This document shows, one piece after another, positions 37,359 through 46,165 of a DNA stretch of 64,000 nucleotides (the first letter of the stretch is position 1; each line of letters opens with the position of its first letter). Below the pieces are notes generated by a model. The model ran no database searches. It saw only the letters and a program-made list of their open reading frames with translations, and was not told where the DNA came from. A program made the position numbers and the translations under genes. This DNA is from Amycolatopsis thermoflava N1165 (GTDB lineage: Bacteria; Actinomycetota; Actinomycetes; Mycobacteriales; Pseudonocardiaceae). Location: the NCBI RefSeq assembly GCF_000473265.1, contig NZ_KI421511.1:6465909-6529908 (forward strand), read 5' to 3'.

Positions 37359-39506
37359 CTATTCCACCGTGAGCCCGCGGGCGGCGCGGAAGGACGCGAG
37401 CAGGTCCATCGACACCCGCGGGTCGAACGCCATCTGCTGCCGGGCCAGCGCGAGCAGCTGTGGCTCGCCGCCGGGCACGCCGTACAGCCGGTCGCGGGTG
37501 AGGTCGTCGGTGAACACCTCCAGGATCGTCGCGCTGAACAGCAGGTACGCGGCGGCCTGCGTGCGCAGCGCGGCGAGCCCGTCGCCCGAATCGATCTTCG
37601 TCGCCAGCGCGCGCAGCTCCCCGGGCCCGCGCACGGTCGGGATCGACACCAGGTCCGCGATGAGGCCGGACCGCTCCGGCGAGGGTTCGATGCCGCGCGC
37701 GGCCCCGGTGAAGGCGTGCGCCTTGCGGTCCAGCTCGCGCCGGACCAGCACCTCGACGACGGCGCTCAGCGGCTGCCCGGCAGGCACGTCGAGCAGTTCG
37801 ACGACCGTGCGCCGCAGATCGCGGGGCAGGCCGCCGGACAGGCAGTGGCACAGGCAGACGAACTGCTCCGGCAGCCCGAGGACGCGCCGGCTGATCCAGT
37901 TCCGCGTGTCGTCCGGGGTGAAGTTGTCCAGCCGCACCATCTCGGAGAAGGCGCTGTCGAACGCGTCGCGCGCGGGGATGCCGCGGCGCTCGAAGGAGAC
38001 GATCGCGTCGTCCGACACCGACACCAGGAACAGGCACCCGGGCACGTCGAAGACGCCCTTGATGTCGTTGATCAGCTCCTGGGCCTTCTCCGGCTCGGCG
38101 ATCTTGTCCAGCTCGTCGATCGCGATGACCACCCGCTCGGTCACGCCGGTGGCCCGCAGCACCTCCGCCGCGTGTTCGGCGAAGGCGCGGAACTCGTCGA
38201 CGACCTCGGGGTAGCTGAGCTGTTGTTCGGCGCTTTGCGTGGAGCGGGTCCAGCCGGCCTCGCTCTTCAGCGGCAGGGTGAGCTTGCCGGACCAGCCGGT
38301 GGTGTAGGTCTGCAGGAACCGGATGCGGCGCAGCTGCTGCCCGGCGACCGCGCGCAGCTCACGCAGGCGCGGGTCGGCCGGCCGCACCGGGCGCAGCCCG
38401 CGCACCGCCCGCCAGGCGAACGCGCCCAGGTCGGCGACGACGGCCAGTGCGACGAGCCCGGCGAGTACCAGAACCGCGATCCGCCAGCCGGTCAGGTCGC
38501 GGAACAGCGGCGGCGGATCGGTGACGAACTCCAGCGGCGGCCGTCCCCACGCCCACGCGCCGAGGAGCACCGGCACCGCGATCGCGACGAGGTGGGCCAG
38601 CAGGGAACGGACCACGTGCACGGCCCGTTCCCGCCGCCGGACCGGCGCCGCCAGGCGTGCGAAGGTCGCCCAGCGGTGCGGCTGCCCGGCGCCGTGGGTG
38701 CGGGTGATGACCTCCTTGCACAGCAGGGCGTGCAGGTAGAGGACGAAGTCGCGGGCGTCGTAGCGGGCGGGCGCGGACGCGACCACGGCGAGCGGCGGCC
38801 GATCCGGATCACCGAGCACCCCGCCCGCGACGAACCGGATGGCGGTGGTCTTGCCGACCCCGCGGTGCCCGGCGAGCGCGATCGCCCCGGTCTCCGACCG
38901 TGCGACGGCGGTGCGCAGACGCTCCCCGGCGCCCGTGATGACCGGCGTCGCGCTGGGGGATTCCCGGTAGAGGCCGTCGACCGCGCGGTAGGTGAACTCG
39001 GTGCTGTCCGGCGGAGTCCGCTTCTCCTTGACGTAGCGGACCAGCGCCGGCCACACGATCTGCTCGACCGCGTACACGCGCCACAGGTCCTCGACGGGCA
39101 ACGCGCCGACGCGGCGGAACAGCCCGCGCAGCGGCGCGATCCAGCGGTACCCGATGCGGCAGGCGATCGCCAGCACGGCGAGGTAGGCAGCCACCGCGAA
39201 CGCGGCGAACCCCCACGGCAGCTGCGGCCAGGCCCGGACCAGCAGCAGGTGGTAGCCGAACACGACGGCGAAGGCGGCGGCGAGCCGGAGGTCGACGAGC
39301 CGGTGCTCGGGCAGCCTCGACGTGATCACGCCTTCGAAGGCGGGGTCGCGCAGGAAGGTGACGCGGCCGCTGGTCAGCCGTTCGCGCAGCTCCGGGTCCG
39401 CGGACAACGTCTCGTGCGCCTCGCGCAGCGGGATCCGCTCCGCGGCGAGCAGGTCGCGCGCGTCGTCACCGAACAGGACGCCCGCGATCAGCTCGTCGTC
39501 CCCCAT
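37359..39506 (-). CDS. KAP-like membrane P-loop NTPase
   Basis: A 715-residue ATPase. Two N-terminal transmembrane helices (about 74-92, 98-116) precede Walker A, AGHRGVGKTT (212-220). A second hydrophobic pair (about 301-320, 341-365) is inserted before Walker B, VVIAIDELDK (about 459-466). Membrane helices placed between Walker A and B are the hallmark of KAP NTPases. A conserved sensor-like region follows (LFLVSVSDDAIVSFERRG, LDNFTPDDTRNWI). The first 70 residues form a soluble domain (MGDDELIAGVLFGDDARDLL). Stand-alone gene, convergent to none; no partner is obvious. KAP proteins are often linked to phage defence or membrane-associated complexes, which is only a suggestion here. Confidence 0.75.
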   Translation of the reverse strand: MGDDELIAGVLFGDDARDLLAAERIPLREAHETLSADPELRERLTSGRVTFLRDPAFEGVITSRLPEHRLVDLRLAAAFAVVFGYHLLLVRAWPQLPWGFAAFAVAAYLAVLAIACRIGYRWIAPLRGLFRRVGALPVEDLWRVYAVEQIVWPALVRYVKEKRTPPDSTEFTYRAVDGLYRESPSATPVITGAGERLRTAVARSETGAIALAGHRGVGKTTAIRFVAGGVLGDPDRPPLAVVASAPARYDARDFVLYLHALLCKEVITRTHGAGQPHRWATFARLAAPVRRRERAVHVVRSLLAHLVAIAVPVLLGAWAWGRPPLEFVTDPPPLFRDLTGWRIAVLVLAGLVALAVVADLGAFAWRAVRGLRPVRPADPRLRELRAVAGQQLRRIRFLQTYTTGWSGKLTLPLKSEAGWTRSTQSAEQQLSYPEVVDEFRAFAEHAAEVLRATGVTERVVIAIDELDKIAEPEKAQELINDIKGVFDVPGCLFLVSVSDDAIVSFERRGIPARDAFDSAFSEMVRLDNFTPDDTRNWISRRVLGLPEQFVCLCHCLSGGLPRDLRRTVVELLDVPAGQPLSAVVEVLVRRELDRKAHAFTGAARGIEPSPERSGLIADLVSIPTVRGPGELRALATKIDSGDGLAALRTQAAAYLLFSATILEVFTDDLTRDRLYGVPGGEPQLLALARQQMAFDPRVSMDLLASFRAARGLTVE

Positions 39507-39521
39507 GGCGATCAGGTTAGA

Positions 39522-40514
39522 TCAGCGCACCACCACGACGTGCTCCCCGCGCGGGACGAACTCGCCGATCACCGGGGCGCCGGGGATTTCGCCTGCCAGC
39601 AGGAGGCCGCCCGAGGTCTGGGCGTCGGCGAGGAGCAGGGCCTCCTCCTCGGCCACCGCGGACAGGTCGGTGTGCGGCCGCACCCAGTCGAGGTTGCGCC
39701 GCGTGCCGCCGCTGACGTAGCCCTCGGCCAGTGCCGCTCGTGCGCCGTCCACATAGGACACCGCGGCTGAGTTCACGACGGCGGTCACCCCGCTGGCCCG
39801 CGCCATCTTGTACAGATGCCCGAGCAGGCCGAAGCCGGTCACGTCGGTGGCCGCGGTGATGCCGGCGTCCAGTGCGGCATCGGCGGCCGGGGCGTTCAGC
39901 GTGGTCATCACCTCGATCGCCTCCGGAAAGCGCTCGCCGGTCGCCTTGTGCCGCGAGTTCAGCACCCCGATGCCCAGCGGCTTGGTCAGCGACAACGCCA
40001 TTCCGGGCCGGGCGGAATCGTTGCGCAGCAGGCGATCCGGATCGCCGACGCCGGTGACCGCGAGCCCGTACTTCGGCTCCGGGTCGTCGACGCTGTGCCC
40101 GCCGGCGAGGTGGCACCCGGCGTCGGCGCAGACGTCCGCCCCGCCGCGCAGCGCCTCCGCCGCCAGTTCGAACGGCAGCACGTCCCGCGGCCAGCCGAGC
40201 AGGTTCACCGCCACCACCGGGCGGCCGCCCATCGCGTAGACGTCGGACAACGCGTTGGCCGCCGCGATGCGCCCCCAGTCGTAGGCGTCGTCGACGACGG
40301 GCGTGAAGAAGTCCGTGGTGGCGATCAACGCGAGCCCGTCGGAGATCCGCACGGCGGCCGCGTCGTCGCCGTCGTCCAGGCCGACCAGCAGTTCCCCGGC
40401 CGGGTCGGTCGGCTGCCTGCCGACCAGCCCGCGCACCACGTCCTCCAGCTCGCCCGGCGGGATCTTGCACGCGCACCCGCCGCCGTGCGCGTACTGCGTC
40501 AGTCGATGGCCCAT
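39522..40514 (-). CDS. selD: Selenide, water dikinase SelD
   Basis: A 330-residue selenophosphate synthetase, making selenophosphate from selenide and ATP. GGGCACKIPP near the N-terminus provides the catalytic cysteine and lysine (Cys rather than Sec form). GDDAAAVRI and TTDFFTPVVDD supply Mg-ATP aspartates, and DVTGFGLLGHLYKMA is the second conserved loop. It is divergent from the tRNA-Sec/selA/selB set, with 66 bp before the tRNA. Length is typical (about 330-350). Confidence 0.95.
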   Translation of the reverse strand: MGHRLTQYAHGGGCACKIPPGELEDVVRGLVGRQPTDPAGELLVGLDDGDDAAAVRISDGLALIATTDFFTPVVDDAYDWGRIAAANALSDVYAMGGRPVVAVNLLGWPRDVLPFELAAEALRGGADVCADAGCHLAGGHSVDDPEPKYGLAVTGVGDPDRLLRNDSARPGMALSLTKPLGIGVLNSRHKATGERFPEAIEVMTTLNAPAADAALDAGITAATDVTGFGLLGHLYKMARASGVTAVVNSAAVSYVDGARAALAEGYVSGGTRRNLDWVRPHTDLSAVAEEEALLLADAQTSGGLLLAGEIPGAPVIGEFVPRGEHVVVVR

Positions 40515-40580
40515 GCCATCATCGTGCCGTCTTCGCGCTGCGCGGGCCGCGTGAAGTTGCGATCATGGGGTGTCCCCCGA

Positions 40581-40675
40581 GGAGGCGTATCCGGTCTGGT
40601 GACCGGCGCGGTCTTCAAAACCGTTGGGCGGCAGCCGCTGTCGCCGGCGGGTTCGATTCCCGTCCGCCTCCGCCA
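40581..40675 (+). tRNA. selC: tRNA-Sec (anticodon TCA)
   Basis: A 95-nt selenocysteine tRNA including an encoded CCA. The acceptor starts GGAGGCG and pairs with CGCCTCC before discriminator G. The anticodon loop CTTCAAA carries TCA at 40615-40617. There is a long variable arm with a GC-rich stem and a T loop TTCGATT. Bacterial tRNA-Sec has an eight-pair acceptor; here the eighth pair is T-C and mismatched. Location between selD and selA confirms the call. Confidence 0.93.
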
Positions 40676-40693
40676 CCCAGGGAGGAGCGAGGA

Positions 40694-41974
40694 GTGACGG
40701 ACCCCCGTCGCCGCGTGCCGCGGACCGACGTGCTGCTCGCGCACCCGCGCCTGGCCGAGGCGGAGCGCGTGCTCGGCCGCGCCCTGGTCAAGGCCGCGGT
40801 CGTGGCGGCGCAGGACCGGGCGCGCGCCGGGGAGATCGAGCCGGAGCAGGTCGCCGAGCAGGCCATCGCGGCGCTGCCGTCGTCCGCGACCTCGTTGCGG
40901 CCGGTGGTGAACGCGACCGGGGTGGTCGTGCACACCAACCTCGGCCGGGCCCCGTTGTCGCAGGCCGCGCTGGACGCCGTGGCCACCGCGGGGCGCAGCA
41001 CCGACGTCGAGTTCGACCTCGCCACCGGCCGCCGGGCCCGCCGCGGCCGGGGTGCGCTGGCGGCGCTCGCCGAGGCGGTGCCGGCCGCGGGCGGGGTGCA
41101 CGTGGTGAACAACAACGCCGCGGCGCTGCTGCTGGCCGCGCTCGCGCTGGCGCCCGACAAGGAGATCGTGATCAGCCGCGGCGAGCTGGTCGAGATCGGC
41201 GACGGGTTCCGCATCCCGGAGCTGCTGGCGTCCGCCGGCGCGCGGCTGCGCGAGGTCGGCACCACGAACCGGACCAGCCTGCGCGACTACGCCGCGGCGC
41301 TCGGCCCGGACACCGGCTTCGTGCTGAAGGTGCACCCGTCGAACTTCCGCGTCACCGGGTTCACCGCGGAGGCGTCGGTGCGTGAACTCGCCACGCTGGA
41401 CGCGCCGTTGGTCGTCGACATCGGTTCCGGGCTGCTGGCGCCGCACCCGGTCCTGCCGGACGAGCCGGACGCGGCCACGACCCTGCGCGACGGCGCCGAC
41501 CTGGTGACCGCGAGCGGCGACAAGCTGCTCGGCGGCCCGCAAGCCGGGCTGCTGCTGGGCTCGGCCGAGCTGGTGGAGCGGCTGCGCAGGCATCCCGCCG
41601 CCCGCGCGCTGCGGGTCGACAAGTTGACCGTCGCCGCGCTGGAGGCGACCCTGCGCGGGCCCGAACCGCCGGTCGCGCGGGCCCTCGTCGCCGACCTGGC
41701 GGACCTGCAGCGGAGGGCGGACGCGCTGGCCGAGCGGATTCCCGGCGCGAGCGTGGTGTCGTGCCGTTCGGCGGTCGGCGGCGGCGGCGCGCCCGGCGTG
41801 GAGCTGCCCTCGGTCGCGGTGAGCCTGCCGGAGGCGTTGGCGGAGCCGCTGCGCACCGGGACGCCGTCCGTGGTGGGCCGGGTCGAGCACGGCCGGTGCC
41901 TGCTGGACCTGCGCACGGTCGGCCCGGACGAGGACGAACTGCTGCTCGCGGCGGTGCGCGCGTGTACGTCGTAG
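40694..41974 (+). CDS. selA: L-seryl-tRNA(Sec) selenium transferase
   Basis: A 426-residue PLP enzyme converting Ser-tRNA-Sec to Sec-tRNA-Sec with selenophosphate. The PLP lysine lies in TASGDKLLGGPQAG near residue 277. VNATGVVVHTNLGRAPLS and DVEFDLATGRRARRG are the N-terminal core signatures. The GTG start at 40694 follows GGAGGAGCGAGGA and begins 19 bp after the tRNA. Its 3' end overlaps selB by 13 bases. Confidence 0.95.
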   Translation: MTDPRRRVPRTDVLLAHPRLAEAERVLGRALVKAAVVAAQDRARAGEIEPEQVAEQAIAALPSSATSLRPVVNATGVVVHTNLGRAPLSQAALDAVATAGRSTDVEFDLATGRRARRGRGALAALAEAVPAAGGVHVVNNNAAALLLAALALAPDKEIVISRGELVEIGDGFRIPELLASAGARLREVGTTNRTSLRDYAAALGPDTGFVLKVHPSNFRVTGFTAEASVRELATLDAPLVVDIGSGLLAPHPVLPDEPDAATTLRDGADLVTASGDKLLGGPQAGLLLGSAELVERLRRHPAARALRVDKLTVAALEATLRGPEPPVARALVADLADLQRRADALAERIPGASVVSCRSAVGGGGAPGVELPSVAVSLPEALAEPLRTGTPSVVGRVEHGRCLLDLRTVGPDEDELLLAAVRACTS

Positions 41975-43659
41975 CGACCGCGGGGCACGTGGACCACGGC
42001 AAGTCGACGCTGGTCGAGCGGCTCACCGGCACCTGGCCCGACCGCCTGGCGGAGGAGCAGCGCCGCGGGCTGACGATCGAGCTGGGGTTCGCCTGGACGG
42101 AGATCGACGGGCGGCGGCTCGCGTTCGTGGACGTGCCCGGGCACGAGCGGTTCGTGCCGAACATGCTCGCCGGGGTCGGCCCGGTGCCCGCCGTGGTGTT
42201 CGTCGTGGCCGCGGACGAGGGGTGGATGCCCCAGTCGGCGGAACACCTGGCGGCGCTCGACGCGCTCGGCGTCCGGCACGCGCTCCTCGTCGTGACCAAG
42301 GCCGACCTCGCCGATCCCGGGCCTGCGACCGCGGAAGCGCTTTCCCAGCTGGCGGTCCTCGGCAGCTGCGACGCGGTGTCGATCGGGCGCGGCGGGGACC
42401 TGGCGCCGGTGCGCCGGGCGCTGTGCGCGCTCGTCGACCGGCTGCCCGCCCCGGATCCGGCGGCGGACGTGCGGCTGTGGGTGGACCGGGCGTTCACGGT
42501 GCGCGGCGCGGGCACGGTGGTGACCGGGACGCTCGCCGGCGGCACCCTGCGCGCCGGGGACGAGCTGGAGCTGGCCGGGGAGCGGGTGAGCGTGCGCGGG
42601 CTGCAGTCGCTCGGCGCGGCGGAAACCGAGGTGACCGCGGTGGCGCGGGTCGCGGTGAACCTGCGCGGGGTGGACCGCGACCGGGTGCGGCGCGGGGACG
42701 CGCTGCTGACGCCCGGGGCGTGGGTGCACACGTCGGAGGTGGACGTGGCCGTGCGCGCGCAGGGGGAGCTGCACCGGGAGCTGGTGCTGCACCTCGGCGC
42801 GGCGGCGGTCCCGGTGCACGTCCGTCCACTGGGGACGGACGCGGCGCGCCTGCGGTTGCGGGAACCGTTGCCGCTGCGCATCGGGGATGTCGGGCTCCTG
42901 CGGGACCCCGGCGAGCACCGGATCGCGGCCGGGGTCACGGTGCTGGACGTGCGGCCGCCGCTGCTGCGGCGTCGCGGTGCGGCGCGTGCGCGGGCGGCCG
43001 AGCTGGCAGCCGGCCGGGTGGCGCCGCCGCCGATCGCCCGCGCGAGCGAGCTGCGGGCGATGGGATTTCCCTTGACGGGCAAGCGGATCGGCGAGTGGAT
43101 CGTGGACGACGCGGCCATCGCGCGGGCACGCGAGGAGGCGCGGTCGCGGTTCGACGAGTGGTCATCTCGCAACCCCGTCGCGGCCGGGATGCCGGTGGAG
43201 GCGCTGCGCCAGGCGACCGGCCTGCCCGCGGCCGAGCTGGTGCCGGCCGCGCTGGACGGCACCGGATTGGTGATGGCCGACGGCCTCGTGCGGCGCCCGG
43301 GCGCGGGGTTGCCCGCGCCGGTGCTGTCCGCGCTGGCACGGCTGGACGAGCGGTTCCGGTCGCAGCCGTTCCGCGCGCCCGAGGCCGACGACCTCGCCGA
43401 GCTGGGGCTGGGCACGCGGGAACTGGCGGCGGCGGTGCGGGCCGGGCGGCTCACCCGGATCGCCGACGGGGTGTTCCTCGGCCCGGACGCGGTTCCGCGG
43501 GCCGCCGAGGTGCTGGGGACGCTGCCGCAGCCGTTCACGGTCAGCGAGGCCCGGCGAGCGCTGGACACGACGCGCCGGGTCGCGGTGCCGTTGCTGGAGC
43601 TCCTCGACGCCCGCGCGATCACCGCCCGGACCCCGGATTCGCGGCGCCACCTGCGCTGA
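41962..43659 (+). CDS. selB: Selenocysteine-specific elongation factor SelB
   Basis: A 565-residue translational GTPase delivering Sec-tRNA to UGA codons with a SECIS hairpin. G1 is TAGHVDHGKSTLV at residues 6-18. The switch I region is RRGLTIELGFAW, G3 DVPGHERFV and G4 VVTKADLAD. Domains II-III follow, and a C-terminal winged-helix region (about 380-565) binds the mRNA hairpin. The GTG at 41962 is inside selA, a 13-base overlap. Length is somewhat short of the 614 of E. coli but within the actinobacterial range. Confidence 0.94.
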   Translation: MYVVATAGHVDHGKSTLVERLTGTWPDRLAEEQRRGLTIELGFAWTEIDGRRLAFVDVPGHERFVPNMLAGVGPVPAVVFVVAADEGWMPQSAEHLAALDALGVRHALLVVTKADLADPGPATAEALSQLAVLGSCDAVSIGRGGDLAPVRRALCALVDRLPAPDPAADVRLWVDRAFTVRGAGTVVTGTLAGGTLRAGDELELAGERVSVRGLQSLGAAETEVTAVARVAVNLRGVDRDRVRRGDALLTPGAWVHTSEVDVAVRAQGELHRELVLHLGAAAVPVHVRPLGTDAARLRLREPLPLRIGDVGLLRDPGEHRIAAGVTVLDVRPPLLRRRGAARARAAELAAGRVAPPPIARASELRAMGFPLTGKRIGEWIVDDAAIARAREEARSRFDEWSSRNPVAAGMPVEALRQATGLPAAELVPAALDGTGLVMADGLVRRPGAGLPAPVLSALARLDERFRSQPFRAPEADDLAELGLGTRELAAAVRAGRLTRIADGVFLGPDAVPRAAEVLGTLPQPFTVSEARRALDTTRRVAVPLLELLDARAITARTPDSRRHLR

Positions 43660-43731
43660 GCTGCCACGACACGCGGGTTTCGCTCGGAAGCGTGACGGGT
43701 ACTCGACTCACGGTGAGGAGAGGAGCTCGTC

Positions 43732-44211
43732 ATGGACACGAACGCCTATGTGGCCTTCCTCGTGATAGGCGCGCTGATCGTCCTGGTCGACGGTCAGTTC
43801 GTCTACCACAGCGGGAAGCGGTACCTGGCGAACGGGCAGGGCGAATCGGAATCGGGGGCGTCCATGGCCCGGCTGGTCGCGGTGCTGTTCCACATCGCGA
43901 CGCTGGGCGTGCTCGCGCTCATCTCCACGATCGATTTCCCCGGCGGCACCACGCCGACGGCGATCGTGGGACGCATCGGCGTGTTCCTGCTGGTGCTGGC
44001 GCTGGCCCACGGCATCACCATCGCCGTGCTGTCGCGCCAGCGCGAGGAACAGGTCGTCGAGCAGATCAACACGCGGATGAACGCCCCGCGACCGGCGGAC
44101 CACTCGCTCAACGACCCGGTCGTCTCGCCGGTGCCCGGGCAGGAGGGCCGCGACCCGCGGGTCAGCCCGAGCATCGAGAGCGGCACGCCGTACACGACGG
44201 ACCGGTACTAG
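43732..44211 (+). CDS. Small multi-pass membrane protein, unknown function
   Basis: A 159-residue protein with three hydrophobic helices (VAFLVIGALIVLVDGQFV; ARLVAVLFHIATLGVLALI; GRIGVFLLVLALAHGITIAVL) and a hydrophilic C-terminal tail of about 55 residues rich in Pro, Ser and charged residues. GAGGAGAGGAG precedes the ATG. I do not recognise the family. It converges on the F420-type oxidoreductase gene and overlaps its stop by four bases. No functional link with selB upstream (72 bp away) is visible. Confidence 0.75.
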   Translation: MDTNAYVAFLVIGALIVLVDGQFVYHSGKRYLANGQGESESGASMARLVAVLFHIATLGVLALISTIDFPGGTTPTAIVGRIGVFLLVLALAHGITIAVLSRQREEQVVEQINTRMNAPRPADHSLNDPVVSPVPGQEGRDPRVSPSIESGTPYTTDRY

Positions 44212-45092
44212 GAGTTCAGGCTCCGCAACAGTTCCAGCGTCCGATCCTGCTCCGCCGGTGACCCGACGAGGGCGGCGGCGAACTCGGTGGCTCCGGCGTC
44301 CAGCTGACGCCGGAGTTCCCGTTCGACCGCGTCCTCGTCGCCGGCGACGACGACCTCCGCGATCTCCCGTACCCCCTCCCGGTCGAGGACCGCGCGGTAC
44401 GCGGGCAGCGTCCCGGCGATGCCGTACTCCCGCGCGACCCACGCGCGGATAGCGTCCGGCTCGTCGGTCACCGCCACCACCACGCCCGCCACCACGCGTG
44501 GCTCGGCCCGCCCGGCAGCGGCCTTCCTGATCTTCGGGACGATGTGCTCGCCAAGCGTGCGCGGCCCCGCCCAGGTGGTGATCGTCCCGTCCGCCAGCTC
44601 GCCCGCGACGCGCAACGTCCGGTCCCCGAGCGCGGACACCAGCAGCGCGGGCGGCGTCGCCCCGGCCACTTCCAGCCGCGCTCGTGCTGTCAACGTTTCC
44701 CCTTGGTGGGCAACGGTTTCCCCACGCAGCAGCGGCCCGAGTGCGCTCAGGTACTCGCGGAGGTGCCTGGCCGGTCGGTCGTAGGGGAGGCCGTACTGGC
44801 CTTCGACCATGACCGGGTGGCTGAGCCCGACGCCGAGGCTGAGCCGGTTGCCGGTGGCCGACTGCGTGCTCAACGCGCGCGTGGCCAGGGTGATCGGGTG
44901 CTGCGGCCAGGTCGGCACGATCGCGGTGCCGAGCTCGATCCCGGGCACCTCCCGCCCGGCGACGGCCAGCGCGGTCAGCGGGTCCCAGCCGAACCGCTGG
45001 CCCAGCCACAGCGCGGGCAGACCGGAGCGGGCCGCCGCGACGATGTCGTCGATGGTCTTGCCCGCGTCGTCGAGCATCAGGCCGATCCTCAT
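44208..45092 (-). CDS. LLM-class F420-dependent oxidoreductase
   Basis: A 294-residue luciferase-like monooxygenase-fold protein of the type that uses coenzyme F420 in actinobacteria. RIGLMLDDAGKTIDDIV begins the TIM barrel. ELGTAIVPTWPQHPITLATRAL and RLSLGVGLSHPVMVEGQYGLPYDRPARHLREYL are typical of the TIGR03564-like group. The ATG overlaps the TetR stop by four bases, so the two genes are cotranscribed. Substrate unknown. Flavin use instead of F420 is possible. Confidence 0.86.
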   Translation of the reverse strand: MRIGLMLDDAGKTIDDIVAAARSGLPALWLGQRFGWDPLTALAVAGREVPGIELGTAIVPTWPQHPITLATRALSTQSATGNRLSLGVGLSHPVMVEGQYGLPYDRPARHLREYLSALGPLLRGETVAHQGETLTARARLEVAGATPPALLVSALGDRTLRVAGELADGTITTWAGPRTLGEHIVPKIRKAAAGRAEPRVVAGVVVAVTDEPDAIRAWVAREYGIAGTLPAYRAVLDREGVREIAEVVVAGDEDAVERELRRQLDAGATEFAAALVGSPAEQDRTLELLRSLNS

Positions 45093-45742
45093 GGGTTTCC
45101 CCCGTCGTAGAAGGTGCGGTGCTCGTTCCCGATCTCGGTGAGCAGTTCGGCGGCCCGGGGCGCGAGCTCGGCCAGCAGCGCCGGATCCGGTTCGCCCGCC
45201 GGTTCGAAGGCGCCGCGCACGGTCGCGGCGAGCAGGTCCGCGGCGCCGGGGTGCGGCGGGGACAGGAAGAAGCCTTCGAGCGTGGCGTGCCAGGCGTAGC
45301 GGAGGTCGTCGAACGGCAGGTCGTCGCGCACCAGGCCGTGCTCGGTGAGCAGCCGGAAGTAGCCGGCGAGGGCCTCGTCGTGTCGTGACTCCGCCCGTTC
45401 GCGGGCGAGCTTGCCGAGCACGTTCGGATCGGCTCGCGTGAGCGCCCGCAGGAGGGGGCGGCGGTTGACCGACTCGAAATTCACGCGGGTCAGCTCGTGC
45501 AGCAGGACCGTGCGCGGATCCGCGCGGACGGCGGCGACGAGTTCGTCGGAGGCCGCGGCCAGCTCGCGCCGGAACACGGAGTGGAACAGGTCCTGACGCG
45601 ACTTCCAGTGCAGGTAGACGGTGCCCTTGCCGACCCCGGCCCGATCGGCCACGTCGTCGACCGTCACCTTCTGGTAGCCCCAGCGCAGCAGCAGGTCGGC
45701 GGCCGCGTCGAGGATGCGTTCCGCCCGCTCCCGGCGATCCAT
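45089..45742 (-). CDS. TetR-family transcriptional regulator
   Basis: A 217-residue repressor. Residues about 8-55 form the TetR helix-turn-helix (RILDAAADLLLRWGYQKVTVDDVADRAGVGKGTVYLHWKSR pattern, in parts). The C-terminal ligand domain is unspecific. It is the first gene of a two-gene unit with the F420-type oxidoreductase. An imperfect palindrome at 45755-45777, 12 bp before the start, is the likely autoregulatory site. The effector is probably a substrate of the oxidoreductase. Confidence 0.88.
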   Translation of the reverse strand: MDRRERAERILDAAADLLLRWGYQKVTVDDVADRAGVGKGTVYLHWKSRQDLFHSVFRRELAAASDELVAAVRADPRTVLLHELTRVNFESVNRRPLLRALTRADPNVLGKLARERAESRHDEALAGYFRLLTEHGLVRDDLPFDDLRYAWHATLEGFFLSPPHPGAADLLAATVRGAFEPAGEPDPALLAELAPRAAELLTEIGNEHRTFYDGGNP

Positions 45743-45754
45743 GTGGCTAGCTTA

Positions 45755-45777
45755 TGACCAATTTTGAAATTCAGTCA
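45755..45777. promoter_or_regulatory. Candidate TetR operator
   Basis: TGACCAATTTTGAAATTCAGTCA is an imperfect inverted repeat (TGAC...GTCA outer arms with AATTT/AAATT inside) in an AT-rich island just upstream of the tetR start. Confidence 0.5.
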
Positions 45778-45781
45778 ACGG

Positions 45782-46165
45782 TCACCAGTGGCCGGCCGTG
45801 GGCGAGGCCTCCTCGCCCGCGCCCGGCCACGGTGGCGTCGTCACGGCGACCACCGCCAGCCCGTCCGCGCCCGCCCGGAACTGGAACGCCGTGCCGAGCG
45901 GGATCGTCAGGCACACCCCGGGCGCCAGCTCGGTGACCTCCTCGCGCGTGCCCTGCCCGCGCCACATCCGGCCGCTGCCGCCGACCACGTACCAGATCTC
46001 CTCCACGGTCGCGTGCGACACGGCCTGCGACACCTGCTCCGGCTCCAGCGCGAAGTGCGCGAAGCTCGCCACGCCCGGCAGTGTGCACAGTGGACGGACC
46101 GCGGACCCGTCGGGGGCGGTGACTTCGACGGCGTCCGCGAGACGCGTGGTCTGGAAGGGTTTCAC
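45782..46165 (-). CDS. Cupin-domain protein
   Basis: A 127-residue single-domain cupin. FAHFALEPEQVSQAVSHATVEEIWYVVGGSGRMW matches cupin motif 1, with a histidine and glutamate for metal, and PGVCLTIPLGTAFQFRA motif 2. The GTG at 46165 overlaps the WYL regulator stop by four bases (GTGA), so it is coexpressed with that regulator. It may be a small dioxygenase, isomerase or binding protein; no catalytic assignment. Confidence 0.82.
   Translation of the reverse strand: MKPFQTTRLADAVEVTAPDGSAVRPLCTLPGVASFAHFALEPEQVSQAVSHATVEEIWYVVGGSGRMWRGQGTREEVTELAPGVCLTIPLGTAFQFRAGADGLAVVAVTTPPWPGAGEEASPTAGHW

Noticed and set aside
39522-40514. SelD as a selenoprotein with in-frame TGA
   Set aside because: The catalytic position is a normal Cys codon in GGGCACK and no internal TGA occurs.
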